Shown here one piece after another: positions 8,939-17,358 of a DNA stretch of 64,000 bases (its first letter is position 1; every line of letters starts with the position of its first letter). The DNA lies in contig CAZNXJ010000021.1 of assembly GCA_964577115.1 (NCBI GenBank), positions 28,234 through 92,233 of the forward strand. The letters run 5' to 3'. The position numbers and the translations under genes are program-made. This stretch comes from CAZNXJ01 sp964577115. Lineage in GTDB: Bacteria > Planctomycetota > Planctomycetia > Pirellulales > Pirellulaceae. A model generated the notes under the pieces. The model was not told the origin of the DNA. It saw nothing but the letters and a program-made list of their open reading frames with translations, and did not search any database.

Positions 8939-10096
8939 TCACCAGCCGCGGCGTATAAGATCGCAAATATACTCGACGTCGTCCTCGGATACGCGCGTGT
9001 GTAGCGGCAGCACGAGGTAGCGGTCCTCGAGATAATCCATGTTGGGATATGCATCGGGCTCGGCGAACGGCGCAAAAATCGAGTACCGATCGTTGCGGTA
9101 ATGAACCTGCCCCGATTCGACGTGCGCTTCGCGCAACTTGCGCACCAGGTCCATCCGCCGCTCGACCTCGACCGTACACAACCAGCACGCGTGTTCGCGG
9201 TCCTCGTAGCCAGTGCCGAGCATCGTGATGCCCGGGATGCCGCGCAGGCGTTCTTCATAGAGCCGGTAGAGCCGGCGGCGGTGGGCCAGCACCTCGGGGA
9301 ATTCCGCGAGATTCGCCAGGCCGATCGACGCGGCGATGTCGGTCATCTGATACTTATAACCGACTTCGACGATATCGTTCTCCCAATACCCGCCTTGCTT
9401 GGCCGCTCGATCGATCCCGAACCATCGCAGCCGCCTCGCTTTCTCGACCAGCTGCGCGTCCTGGATCAGCAGCATGCCGCCGTCACCGGTCGTCACGTGC
9501 TTGATGGCTTGGAACGAATACATCGTGAACGGCGACAAGTTCCCAATCACCTCGCCTTTGTAGGTAGCGCCGACGGCATGGGCGGCGTCTTCGATGATGG
9601 GAATGTTGTGTTCGCGGCCGATTGCGAGCAGCTCGTCCATGTCGCACGGCAGTCCCCCGTAGTGCACGCACACGATCGCGCGCGTGCGTTCATTGACCAG
9701 CCGCCGGACATGGTCGATGTCGAGGTTCATGGTGCTGCGCTGCACGTCGGCAAAACGCAGTTTCACGCCATGGTACAGCAGAGGAATGTTCGTCGCGGTG
9801 CAGGTGAACACCGGCACGATGACTTCATCGCCCGGCTGGACGCCGGCGAGCACATATGCCAGATGCAGAGCGTCCGTGCCGGCTCCGACAGCAACCGGCG
9901 TGGTACGGATCCCCAGCATGCGTGCGAACTGCTGTTCGAACTCGCGGACCTTGGGCCCCTCGCCGATCCAGCGCGAGCGGAGCGTTTCGGCGACGGCTTC
10001 AGCGGCCTTTTCCGAGACGTGCGGATAAAAGAGCACGACGTTGGACTGTTCGTCGCGCATCACCGGCAGATCACATGGCCGCGGATCGCTGGACAT
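8939..10096 (-). CDS. DegT/DnrJ/EryC1/StrS family PLP-dependent sugar aminotransferase
   Basis: 385 residues, fold type I. It would convert a nucleotide-linked keto-sugar to an amino-sugar with glutamate as donor. The cofactor-binding Asp is in IIEDAAHAVGA (D170) and the PLP lysine in SFQAIKHVTTGDGGM (K199). The substrate-side motif RWIGEGPKVREFE is typical. The start could also be the internal ATG at 10060 (MRDEQSNVV). Neither has a strong ribosome binding site. It opens the polysaccharide cluster 4358-10096 on this strand and implies an amino-deoxy sugar in the glycan. Confidence 0.88.
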   Translation of the reverse strand: MSSDPRPCDLPVMRDEQSNVVLFYPHVSEKAAEAVAETLRSRWIGEGPKVREFEQQFARMLGIRTTPVAVGAGTDALHLAYVLAGVQPGDEVIVPVFTCTATNIPLLYHGVKLRFADVQRSTMNLDIDHVRRLVNERTRAIVCVHYGGLPCDMDELLAIGREHNIPIIEDAAHAVGATYKGEVIGNLSPFTMYSFQAIKHVTTGDGGMLLIQDAQLVEKARRLRWFGIDRAAKQGGYWENDIVEVGYKYQMTDIAASIGLANLAEFPEVLAHRRRLYRLYEERLRGIPGITMLGTGYEDREHACWLCTVEVERRMDLVRKLREAHVESGQVHYRNDRYSIFAPFAEPDAYPNMDYLEDRYLVLPLHTRVSEDDVEYICDLIRRGW

Positions 10097-10248
10097 AGGG
10101 GTCGCTCGAGGGGATCACAGAGGGCAAAGAACCGGAGGAATACTAGCCTTGGCCCCCCCGCGTGTCCAGCGAGACCACGCACCGCGTCGCACGGCATAAT
10201 CGGCACAGTCGCGCCGATTGCGTGCCGCGCGCCGTGCAGGATTTCTGG

Positions 10249-10605
10249 TCAGGCGCTCGTCCAAGCGGTGACGGCGGCCACGAGGCTGCTGACGCTGCAC
10301 CAGGTGCCGAACGGATCGACGTACGGCTGAACTCCGTGCGGCCACGCGCTAAGCGCCGCGAAGGCCACGGCGCCCCAGAGAAGCGTGGCGAGGCGCCGCT
10401 GCCGCGATGCGTCTGCCGAACGCGCTCGCCAGGCGCGAACGATCGAATAGATCGCGTACGCGGCCGATCCGCAGAGCGCGGCGAGCAGCAGCATTGCCGT
10501 GCGTGAATAGAGCTCACCTCGCTCGTTGGCAAATACCACGCACGCCGCAAAAAAGCCGCTCGCCAGGCCCACGCAAAACCATTGACCGCGCTGCAGATTG
10601 GTCAT
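10249..10605 (-). CDS. Small membrane protein, four predicted helices, unknown function
   Basis: The 118-residue product has four hydrophobic stretches separated by short charged loops, with an Arg-rich loop after the second helix. ATG 10605 is preceded by GGAGG ten bases upstream. A GTG at 10629 is in frame but places that ribosome site inside the gene. I recognise no family. It lies between the polysaccharide cluster and the Ftr gene on the same strand, and nothing ties it clearly to either. Confidence 0.6.
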   Translation of the reverse strand: MTNLQRGQWFCVGLASGFFAACVVFANERGELYSRTAMLLLAALCGSAAYAIYSIVRAWRARSADASRQRRLATLLWGAVAFAALSAWPHGVQPYVDPFGTWCSVSSLVAAVTAWTSA

Positions 10606-10671
10606 GGGACCATCGCCTCCGCTCGACACGCACGGCCACGTAGCGGCGGCGCGCGATTCGAGTCCTCGGTG

Positions 10672-11589
10672 CTATTTGGGCAGCAAGTAAATGAAGCTCT
10701 TGCCGAGCCGCCCGCCGTAGTTGCCCGCCGAAATTTTCACTAGCCCGGGCGTTTCCACCGACGCCGCGATAGCCGCCTGAGTCGCCGCGTCCAAGGCCGC
10801 GAGGCTGGCGCCATTCATCACGATTTCCATGATCGAGCGGACGTCTTGCGGCACGTGCGAACGCTCGCCGAGCTGCTCGCGGAGTTCCGGGCAGTAGGCT
10901 TCGTACGTGCTTGCGAAGAGGAACTTGTAGCGGCTACCCGCCTTCGACGCGCTGGCGGCAATACCGCCTGGAAACGTCGTGATCACGTCGGGCATCCGCG
11001 CGACTGCCTCCGCCGCCCGTTCGGCCGCTTCAATGGCCGCGTCCTCCGAGCGTCCGAAGAACCACAGGTTGCCTCCCATGATACCGTCGGCGAACCCGAA
11101 GCGCCGGTCAAGCAAAAAATGGCCGCCCATCGTCGGGATCTGCCACATGTGCCGGCCGTACCGCTCGACGCGCTGCTCGTAGCCGTCGCCAAAATACGCA
11201 ATCTTGCGGCCCAGCCGGAAGTATTGCGGCACGTCGAGCAGATTGAAACAGGTCGTCGTCGGGCAGGTCAGCACGTTCTGGCTGACGCGCGCGAGGAGCG
11301 CTTTTTCTAAGGCACGTTCCCGATTCTTGCGAAAACGCGGCACGTGGAACTGGAGGATCACGCCGGGTCGGCCGTCGGGCGTTTCGAAATCGGGATGTTC
11401 CTGCCCCGGTCCCACAAACGATTCGACGCCGGCCTCGCAATCGCACATGATCGTGCTCGACGCATGCCCCGTCGCCGCCGCGGCGGCATGCTCGAGCCAC
11501 CGGCGATCGCGCGCTGTCACGAGGATTCGAGCATAGATGCTGCGGAACGCCTCCGCGTAGGTGTCCTCGATTTCGGCCCGCTGCGCCAC
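10672..11589 (-). CDS. ftr: Formylmethanofuran:tetrahydromethanopterin formyltransferase (Ftr/FhcD)
   Basis: This 305-residue cytosolic enzyme moves a formyl group between methanofuran and tetrahydromethanopterin. In bacteria it is subunit D of the formyltransferase/hydrolase complex and serves formaldehyde oxidation. The N-terminus AEIEDTYAEAF is near-diagnostic, as is the region TTTCFNLLDV followed by the long bilobal alpha/beta body ending GGRLGKSFIYLLPK. Length matches the family (about 297-305). H4MPT-linked C1 genes are known in Planctomycetota. The partner subunits fhcA, B and C are not in the window. The next gene downstream is a folate C1 enzyme, so C1 metabolism is a shared theme. 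Confidence 0.93.
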   Translation of the reverse strand: MAQRAEIEDTYAEAFRSIYARILVTARDRRWLEHAAAAATGHASSTIMCDCEAGVESFVGPGQEHPDFETPDGRPGVILQFHVPRFRKNRERALEKALLARVSQNVLTCPTTTCFNLLDVPQYFRLGRKIAYFGDGYEQRVERYGRHMWQIPTMGGHFLLDRRFGFADGIMGGNLWFFGRSEDAAIEAAERAAEAVARMPDVITTFPGGIAASASKAGSRYKFLFASTYEAYCPELREQLGERSHVPQDVRSIMEIVMNGASLAALDAATQAAIAASVETPGLVKISAGNYGGRLGKSFIYLLPK

Positions 11590-11639
11590 GCTCGCTTGCT
11601 CCTCCTAGCTATCGTGATCTCTCTGTCGCTACAGCGAAA

Positions 11640-12251
11640 TCACTCGCGCGAGCGACCTCGCCCCTCGTACACGGCCTTCTCGGTAATCACTTTGTCCATC
11701 GCGATGTCGTGCGGCTGCATCGGAATCTCCGGGAACAGCTGGCACTCGAACGCGAGGCCGACGAGCGGCGTGTCGGGCCGAGCGTGCTCGAGCAACTTAT
11801 CGTAGTAACCTTTCCCGTGCCCGGTTCGGCCACCCGTTCGGTCGAACGCCACGCCCGGCACCATGATCAGATCGAGCTCGTGGATTTCGACACGTTTCTC
11901 GGGCAGCCCGCGGAGCTCGTCGCGCGGCTCGAGGATGCGGTACATCCCCACCGCCAGCTCATCCATCGATTCGAGGTGGAACAGCTCTAATTCGCCGTCG
12001 ACACAGTAGGGAACGACAATCCGCTTGCCGCGCTGCAGCGCCTCGGGCAGCGCGTGCCGCGTACGCACCTCGGCCCGCACGTCGACGTAAAACATCACCG
12101 TCTGTGCACGGGCGAACTCGGGCAGTTCCATGAAGCGCGCCACGATCTCGCGACTGAGCTCGTCTTTGTTTTCCTGCTTACGCCGATTCTCATGCGCCTG
12201 CTCGCGAATCTGGCGTTTGCGAGCGTCCAGGTCGAATCCTACGTGCGTCAT
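11640..12251 (-). CDS. 5-formyltetrahydrofolate cyclo-ligase
   Basis: This 203-residue enzyme converts 5-formyl-THF to 5,10-methenyl-THF using ATP, recycling a dead-end folate. The signature GGRTGHGKGYYDKLL is present, preceded by DLIMVPGVAFDR, and the N-terminal Lys/Arg-rich helix is the usual phosphate-binding part. I chose ATG 12251, with GAGGAG eleven bases upstream. The frame is open to 12470 but that leader lacks family sequence and is Trp/Pro-rich. It precedes Ftr on the same strand with about 50 bases between, so the two may be co-transcribed. Known names elsewhere are fau or ygfA. Confidence 0.9.
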   Translation of the reverse strand: MTHVGFDLDARKRQIREQAHENRRKQENKDELSREIVARFMELPEFARAQTVMFYVDVRAEVRTRHALPEALQRGKRIVVPYCVDGELELFHLESMDELAVGMYRILEPRDELRGLPEKRVEIHELDLIMVPGVAFDRTGGRTGHGKGYYDKLLEHARPDTPLVGLAFECQLFPEIPMQPHDIAMDKVITEKAVYEGRGRSRE

Positions 12252-12458
12252 ACCGCTGCGGGCTCCTCGCGAGTAGAAAAACAGAAGCCGGTATGGTAGC
12301 AGAGCCCGCCGCGTTTCGGAAAGGAGCCGGACCAACCCCCACTCTTGGCCCGCCTCACAACCTTGTGCTCCACGGCGTGCCCAGTGCGAAGTTGAGAGCG
12401 CCCAGGCTGGAGACAGCGCAGCCGCAGAAAACTGGGGCGACGCCAGCCCTGGGGCCAA

Positions 12459-12491
12459 CCAACGGGCCACCGCGAAGCAGCGGCCCGTTGG
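12459..12491 (-). terminator. 10-bp perfect hairpin downstream of the transglutaminase-like gene
   Basis: Arms CCAACGGGCC (12459-12468) and GGCCCGTTGG (12482-12491) are exact inverted complements with a 13-base loop. It sits about 40 bases past the stop of the 12532-13932 gene. There is no T tract, so it may be a transcript-end stabiliser or part of a dispersed repeat rather than an intrinsic terminator. Confidence 0.4.
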
Positions 12492-12531
12492 CAGCGCGAT
12501 GTGCGCGGAACTTCCCCTGGTGTCGTACGTG

Positions 12532-13932
12532 TTAGGGCGTTTCTACGGGCACCTCTTCCTCTACATCGGCGGGAGGTGCCTCTTCGTCAGCCGACGCCTC
12601 GCCTTCCTCCTGCACCGGCTCCTCCGCAGGTTCATTCGTCGGCGCCTCATCCTCCGCAGGGGCCGCTTCCTCGACCGGAGTCTCGCTTTCCTCCTGCGCC
12701 GCCTCCTCCGCAGGCGCCTCGTTATCGGCCGGCGCATCTTCCTCGGCCGGAGCCTCGTCTTCCGCCGGCACCGCCGCCTCTTCCATGGGCGCTTCTTCTG
12801 GCGCCACGCCCTCGTCCTCGGCGGACTCATTCAGAGCGGGATCGGTCATCTCCGGCTCGGCCGGCGCCTCGTCGGGCTTGGCGGCCGGCGGCTCGTCGGC
12901 GACCTGAGGCGCGTACGCGGGCAGCTCGGCGTTCGCCCACTCGGCGTGCACTTCCTCCGGGACCGACTCGCGCCACAGCGCGAGCACCTCGTTGACGTCC
13001 AGGTGCGGATTACCCCGTTCATTACCCGCACGCCCGCCCTGAGCGGGCGGCAGAGGCACCCACAGCATATCGATGCGCGTGCTGTCCGGATAATAACGTC
13101 CGCCCGTGATCCGGCCTTCGGAATCCAAATCCAGCAGGTAATGGAAGAAGGCGATGCGGTAGCGGCTGGGGGCCTTGTCGTATTCGCGGTCGAGCAGCAT
13201 CGTGTGGGCGACGTTCAGCCGCACCTCGACCTGCCGCCCACCCGCCCGCGGCGCCGACGAATATGCATACGAATAAATGGGATAGTTCCATACTTCGCGA
13301 TCCGGCGCCGCCTCCATGCCGATCGGGTAGGACTTGCGGCCGAGCCAATTCGTCAGCGTGACATGGAACATGCCGGGATTGATGATGCGGTCCAGTCCGC
13401 CAAGGAAGGCCGTGTCCGAATAGGTATACAGCTCGGCCAGCAAAGCCTTGACATCCGACGGAGTGAACGTGACGCCATTGCGCGTCACGCTCTTCTGCGG
13501 TTCGGCGTGCCGAATCGCGGCGGCCGTCCAACCATTGCAGTGCCCGGACCAGGACGGCATGTAGGACACGCTCGTTGTCCGCAGTCCGAATAAGCCGCCG
13601 CGCTGCTGCCGATAGGACGTCTGCCGCGCGATGTCGTCGCGTTCGTACCGGACGGCCAGCGGCTGGCCACGATGGAACGCCCGGTCATATTTTTCCATGA
13701 CGTGCAGCGTTCCCCCGGCTCGGTCCGGATAGATCGCGCCGGAATAGGGCATCCGGAACTTCGGCACATTCCCTTTCGTCGGCAGCTCGGAGAAACGCCA
13801 CTCGAGCTTGTCCTGCCACAATTGCTCAAATCGCTCGTTCTGGTCCCGAACCTCTTGCGGCTGAATGGGACCATCGGCGAGCACCGGCGCCACGCATGAC
13901 GCCAACACGACGAGAACTCCTAACGACCTCAT
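12532..13932 (-). CDS. Secreted transglutaminase-elicitor-like protein with acidic Pro/Ala/Glu tail
   Basis: This 466-residue protein starts with a signal peptide (MRSLGVLVVLASCVAPVLA-D). Residues of about 25-340 resemble the transglutaminase elicitor family, first known from the Phytophthora GP42 cell-wall enzyme. The hallmark is the catalytic Cys in SWSGHCNGWTAAA (C132). A later NVAHTMLLD may hold the His. The last 120 residues or so are almost only Ala, Pro, Glu and Asp, a low-complexity acidic tail. ATG 13932 begins the signal peptide. The open frame on to 14574 crosses a terminator and the N gap and is not coding. Transglutaminases form Gln-Lys isopeptide bonds. The neighbouring gene encodes a Gln-Gln-Lys repeat protein. 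Confidence 0.75.
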   Translation of the reverse strand: MRSLGVLVVLASCVAPVLADGPIQPQEVRDQNERFEQLWQDKLEWRFSELPTKGNVPKFRMPYSGAIYPDRAGGTLHVMEKYDRAFHRGQPLAVRYERDDIARQTSYRQQRGGLFGLRTTSVSYMPSWSGHCNGWTAAAIRHAEPQKSVTRNGVTFTPSDVKALLAELYTYSDTAFLGGLDRIINPGMFHVTLTNWLGRKSYPIGMEAAPDREVWNYPIYSYAYSSAPRAGGRQVEVRLNVAHTMLLDREYDKAPSRYRIAFFHYLLDLDSEGRITGGRYYPDSTRIDMLWVPLPPAQGGRAGNERGNPHLDVNEVLALWRESVPEEVHAEWANAELPAYAPQVADEPPAAKPDEAPAEPEMTDPALNESAEDEGVAPEEAPMEEAAVPAEDEAPAEEDAPADNEAPAEEAAQEESETPVEEAAPAEDEAPTNEPAEEPVQEEGEASADEEAPPADVEEEVPVETP

Positions 13933-14127
13933 GATGCCTATTCCTCTGACATGGAATCTGACCCGGAACGTCCGATCAAAGGCCCGCGAGCGGGTGCCAC
14001 TTGGCGCGGCCGAGCGGGATGGAAATACGTAGGAAAGAAAGAAGGAAATATAGGGCAACGGGCCGATGTTCCCTCGACATGCTGAGCGGGCGGCGCGTGT
14101 CGGGTGGGTAACGGTCCGGCCATGAGC

Positions 14128-14158
14128 AAAAAAAAATCGAGGGATCAAGATCCCTCGA
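14128..14158 (-). terminator. Intrinsic terminator of the Cys-rich repeat gene
   Basis: On the minus strand, TCGAGGGATC, a two-base loop and GATCCCTCGA (14158 down to 14137) form a perfect 10-bp stem followed by nine T (14136-14128). It lies about 65 bases after the stop at 14222. It separates the Cys-rich gene from the transglutaminase-like gene, so the two probably have separate transcripts or limited read-through. Confidence 0.85.
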
Positions 14159-14221
14159 CTCTTTGGAATACCATCCGTAATTGCAAATTCGCCGCCGCAT
14201 GGTACGGCTGCCAGTCGATGG

Positions 14222-14833
14222 TTAGGCCTTCTGAGCAGGCGAAGGATATGCCTTCTGCGCGGGAGCCGGAGAAACCTTCTGCTGAGGAGCCGGCGAGACC
14301 TTCTGCTGCGGCGCAGGAGAGACCTTCTGCTGCGGAGCGGCATACGCCTTCTGCTGCGGNNNNNNNNNNNNNNNNNNNNNNNNNNNNNNNNNNNNNNNNN
14401 NNNNNNNNNNNNNNNNNNNNNNNNNNNNNNNNNNNNNNNNNNNNNNNNNNNNNNNNNNNTTCTGCTGCGGAGCGGCATACGCCTTCTGCTGCGGAGCCGG
14501 AGAAACCTTCTGCTGAGGAGCCGGCGAGACCTTTTGCTGGGGTGCCGGGGCATACGCCTTCTGCACCGGTCCACTCACCGCGCAGCCACCGCCGCTGTAG
14601 CAGCCCGTGTCACAACCCACATTGCAGCCGGTATTGCAGCCCGTGTTGCAGCCGGTATTGCAACTACCCGTGTAGCAGCCGCCGCAGCTCGATTGGCTGC
14701 CGCAGCTCGAATAGCATCCACCACGAGCACGGCGTCCAAAGAAGATGCCGGCCGACGCCTCCTGCAGGCTCGCCGACACCAAAACGCCCATACTCAAAAT
14801 CGCCAACATCACATTCGTTCGCTGTCGCAACAT
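14222..14833 (-). CDS. Secreted Cys-rich protein with tandem Gln-Gln-Lys octapeptide repeats (interrupted by assembly gap)
   Basis: ATG 14833 has a strong GGAGG eight bases upstream, and the first 28 residues or so form a signal peptide ending ASAGIFF. A Cys-rich module follows, with Gly-Cys-Asn-Thr units (GCNTGCNTGCNVGCD) and about 15 Cys. The rest is 24-bp/8-residue tandem repeats of two types, PQQKVSPA and PQQKAYAA, up to the C-terminal PAQKA. The N run lies inside the array, so true length is unknown. The family is unrecognised. Composition suggests a disulfide-linked surface or cell-wall structural protein, and the paired Gln and Lys are what a transglutaminase would need. The partner gene follows on the same strand. 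Confidence 0.75.
   Translation of the reverse strand: MLRQRTNVMLAILSMGVLVSASLQEASAGIFFGRRARGGCYSSCGSQSSCGGCYTGSCNTGCNTGCNTGCNVGCDTGCYSGGGCAVSGPVQKAYAPAPQQKVSPAPQQKVSPAPQQKAYAAPQQXXXXXXXXXXXXXXXXXXXXXXXXXXXXXXXXXXPQQKAYAAPQQKVSPAPQQKVSPAPQQKVSPAPAQKAYPSPAQKA
14245..14560 (-). repeat. 24-bp tandem repeat array coding for PQQK octapeptides
   Basis: Units alternate between versions coding PQQKVSPA and PQQKAYAA. About four full units are visible on each side of the N gap, with near-identical DNA. Copy number is probably variable and is unresolved here. Confidence 0.85.
14360..14459. other. Assembly gap (100 N)
   Basis: Exactly 100 N within the 24-bp tandem repeat array, the conventional placeholder for a gap of unknown size. 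The repeat unit is the same on both sides, so the gap is most simply a collapsed repeat. Confidence 0.98.
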
Positions 14834-15933
14834 GTTGCACACCTCCAATTGACGGCCAGTAAGCATTGGCTCAACCGAGCGTTGGTTGAACCCTCCATAA
14901 TTCAACTCAATAGCGACAGCATGCCGCGAGGCGCGGGCAGTTTTACAGCGCCAAGCAACGACTGCGCATCGAGTCCACGACAAGGTACGGCGACTGCTGT
15001 GTTGTTGGCACCCGCGCGCTTCATGTTGATCTTATTCCGCTCCTTGGCGGTCGTTTCGGGGCATCCGTTTGGCGCCCAGTCAACATGAGCCATGCCGGCC
15101 CATCCATCCACAGCCCCTCGTGCTTCATGCCATCAGCGACGGCGGAGCGCGAGTCTCGTTAAAAACTGCCTCGCACGCAGCGAATCTTGTGCCGCACCAG
15201 CAGCCACTTCGATTCCTACGCGATTCCGAAAACGCCTGCCACGCAGGTTCACCACGCGCCACCTATCCATCGAGCTCCCGCCGCATCCGCTCGAGCACGT
15301 GCCTACCGGGTCCAGGTAGCCACACACCGAGTCCTATTGAAGCGAGCCGCTGTGACAACGTAGTTGCCCGACCATTGCCACTCGGCGTCCCTCCGCCGAG
15401 CGCACTGCCAAGGCACTGTCACGATCCAGCATGCTGTCACGTCCCACTTTCTGTCACCGCGACGGGGGGACCGCCCAGCGCATTCCGTGGATCCGAACTG
15501 ACAGCTTTCTGGAGTGCGTTTCGGTAGTGCGGTGGTCAACATACCATTACGCAACCGGCTGTCAAGTTTCCCTCGACGGTGTAAGGCCCGCAGCCGGAAA
15601 ATTCTCATCGCGATCCGCTCGGCTCGTCGCCCTGGGCTCCAGATGCCGCGTTACGTTGTAACGGCCGGCTGGTTTTTCCTTCTCCGGTGCCGCAGGAAGT
15701 ACAACGAGCCCCCGGGAGGCTCGGCAGAATTCCCTAATCGCCGTGCCGGAGTTGTCCATTCACGCATAATCGCTCCTCGACCCGATCCGCGTGCAGCCCC
15801 GTTACACCGCGTTGATCAAACACGGCGGCCAAAACGCACTAGGCTGGCTCGCCTGGTCGCTGTTCCACCAACCGCTCGCGGGAATTCACGGTAAAATGGT
15901 CGCTGAACGACCGAAAACGGGGAGATTGAAGGC
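14834..15933. other. 1.1-kb intergenic region without a supported gene
   Basis: Divergent region between the Cys-rich gene (minus) and the aldehyde dehydrogenase gene (plus). Open frames here are short, in conflicting frames and of unnatural composition. No tRNA or clear repeat was seen. A TAAAAT at 15892-15897, about 37 bases before the ATG at 15934, could be a -10 element, but the -35 is poor. The length leaves room for a regulatory RNA that I cannot identify by eye. Confidence 0.5.
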
Positions 15934-17358
15934 ATGAAGATGTTCCTTGCCGGTGCGTGGCGCGAAAGCGCTACGACGATCGAGGTCCGTTCGCCCTACG
16001 ACAACGAGCTCATCGACACCGTACCGCAGGCCACGCCCGACGACATCGACCGGGCGCTCGCAGCGGCTCAGGACGGCGCAGAAGTCATGCGCGCGACGAG
16101 CGCCTACGAGCGATTTCGGATCCTGCGCCGAACGGCAGATCTCCTAGCCGCTCGCCAACAGCAATTTGCCGAGCTGATCAGCCGCGAAGAAGGCAAAACG
16201 CTGCGCGAGGGGTTAGCCGAGGTGCAGCGTGCCGCCGATACGCTGGAGCTTTCGGCCGAAGAAGCGCGGCGGCTCGGCGGAGAAAGCCTCTCGCTCGACG
16301 CGGCTCCGAACGGCGCCGACAAGTTCGGCTTCACACTGCGCGTGCCGTGCGGCGTGGTCGTCGCCATCACGCCGTTCAATTTCCCGCTGAATCTCGTCTG
16401 CCATAAAGTTGGCCCCGCGCTAGCCGCCGGCAACTCGGTCATCATCAAACCCGCCTCCGATACGCCGCTCTCTGCGCTCATGCTGGTCGAACTACTGATC
16501 GAAGCCGGCCTCCCGCCGCTCGGCGTTGCCTGCATCACTGGCCGCGGCGGCGACCTTGGCCGTCAGCTTTGCGCCGACCCGCGTGTGCGGAAGATCACGT
16601 TTACCGGCAGCGCGGAAGTGGGGCGTTCCATCTGCGAAGCCGCCGGGCTGAAACGCGTCACCATGGAGCTCGGCTCAAATAGCCCGTTGATCGTCATGGA
16701 CGACGCCGACCTGTCGCAGGCGACCGCAACCGCCATCGCCAGCGGCTACAGCAACGCCGGCCAGGTTTGCATTTCCGCTCAACGCGTGATCGCCGATCAG
16801 CGGATCTACGACGAGCTTGTTGAGCGGCTTGGGCCGGCCGCCGACCAACTGGTAACGGGCAACCCGCTCGACACCCGCACCGACATGGGACCGATGATTC
16901 GCGAGCGCGACGCCGAACGTGTGCAGCAGTGGATTGACGAAGCCGTTCAGCAAGGCGCGCGGCTCGTGTGCGGCGGAGCACGGCAAGGGACGTTCGTCCG
17001 GCCGACGGTACTGGCCGACGTGCGTCCCGAGATGCGTGTCAGCCGGGAAGAATTGTTCGGTCCCGCGGTGGTCGTCACACCCGTGGCGAACATCGACGAA
17101 GCGGTTGCGCTGGCAAACGATTCACGCTACGGTCTCAGCGCTGCGGTGTTTACGCAGAACCTTGAGCGCGCCTTGTACTTCGCCGAGCGGCTCGAGAGCG
17201 GCAACATCCATATTAATGGCGGACCGGGTTGGCGCGCCGATCTGATGCCGTACGGAGGAATGAAAGAAAGCGGCTTCGGCAAGGAAGGGCCGAAATACGC
17301 CGTCGAAGCCATGACCGAGCTGAAAACTGTGGTGATCCACCGGGGGTCGGCACGATGA
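15934..17358 (+). CDS. NAD(P)-dependent aldehyde dehydrogenase
   Basis: 474 residues, full-length ALDH fold. The cofactor-site motif TPFNFPLNLVCHK, the general-base Glu in VTMELGSNSPL and the catalytic Cys in NAGQVCISAQRV are all present, as is the late RYGLSAAVFT segment. It resembles the succinate-semialdehyde, lactaldehyde and phosphonoacetaldehyde dehydrogenase branch, and the aldehyde cannot be assigned. ATG 15934 follows GAAGG closely and GGGGAG 10 bases upstream. Its stop overlaps the start of the sensor-kinase gene in an ATGA, so an oxidative enzyme and a redox sensor are translated together. Confidence 0.9.
   Translation: MKMFLAGAWRESATTIEVRSPYDNELIDTVPQATPDDIDRALAAAQDGAEVMRATSAYERFRILRRTADLLAARQQQFAELISREEGKTLREGLAEVQRAADTLELSAEEARRLGGESLSLDAAPNGADKFGFTLRVPCGVVVAITPFNFPLNLVCHKVGPALAAGNSVIIKPASDTPLSALMLVELLIEAGLPPLGVACITGRGGDLGRQLCADPRVRKITFTGSAEVGRSICEAAGLKRVTMELGSNSPLIVMDDADLSQATATAIASGYSNAGQVCISAQRVIADQRIYDELVERLGPAADQLVTGNPLDTRTDMGPMIRERDAERVQQWIDEAVQQGARLVCGGARQGTFVRPTVLADVRPEMRVSREELFGPAVVVTPVANIDEAVALANDSRYGLSAAVFTQNLERALYFAERLESGNIHINGGPGWRADLMPYGGMKESGFGKEGPKYAVEAMTELKTVVIHRGSAR

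Noticed and set aside
9101..10330. 409-codon plus-strand frame
   Set aside because: Antisense to the DegT aminotransferase, whose catalytic motifs are all present on the other strand.
12499..13593. 364-codon plus-strand frame rich in Arg and Leu
   Set aside because: It is the complement of the acidic Pro/Ala/Glu tail and enzyme domain of the transglutaminase-like gene.
14245..14560. Tandem repeats as a CRISPR array
   Set aside because: Units are contiguous 24-bp coding repeats without spacers and no cas genes are nearby.
13933..14574. Upstream extension of the transglutaminase-like frame through the terminator and N gap
   Set aside because: The added part is Arg/Ser-rich antisense-type sequence across the repeat, while ATG 13932 begins a proper signal peptide.
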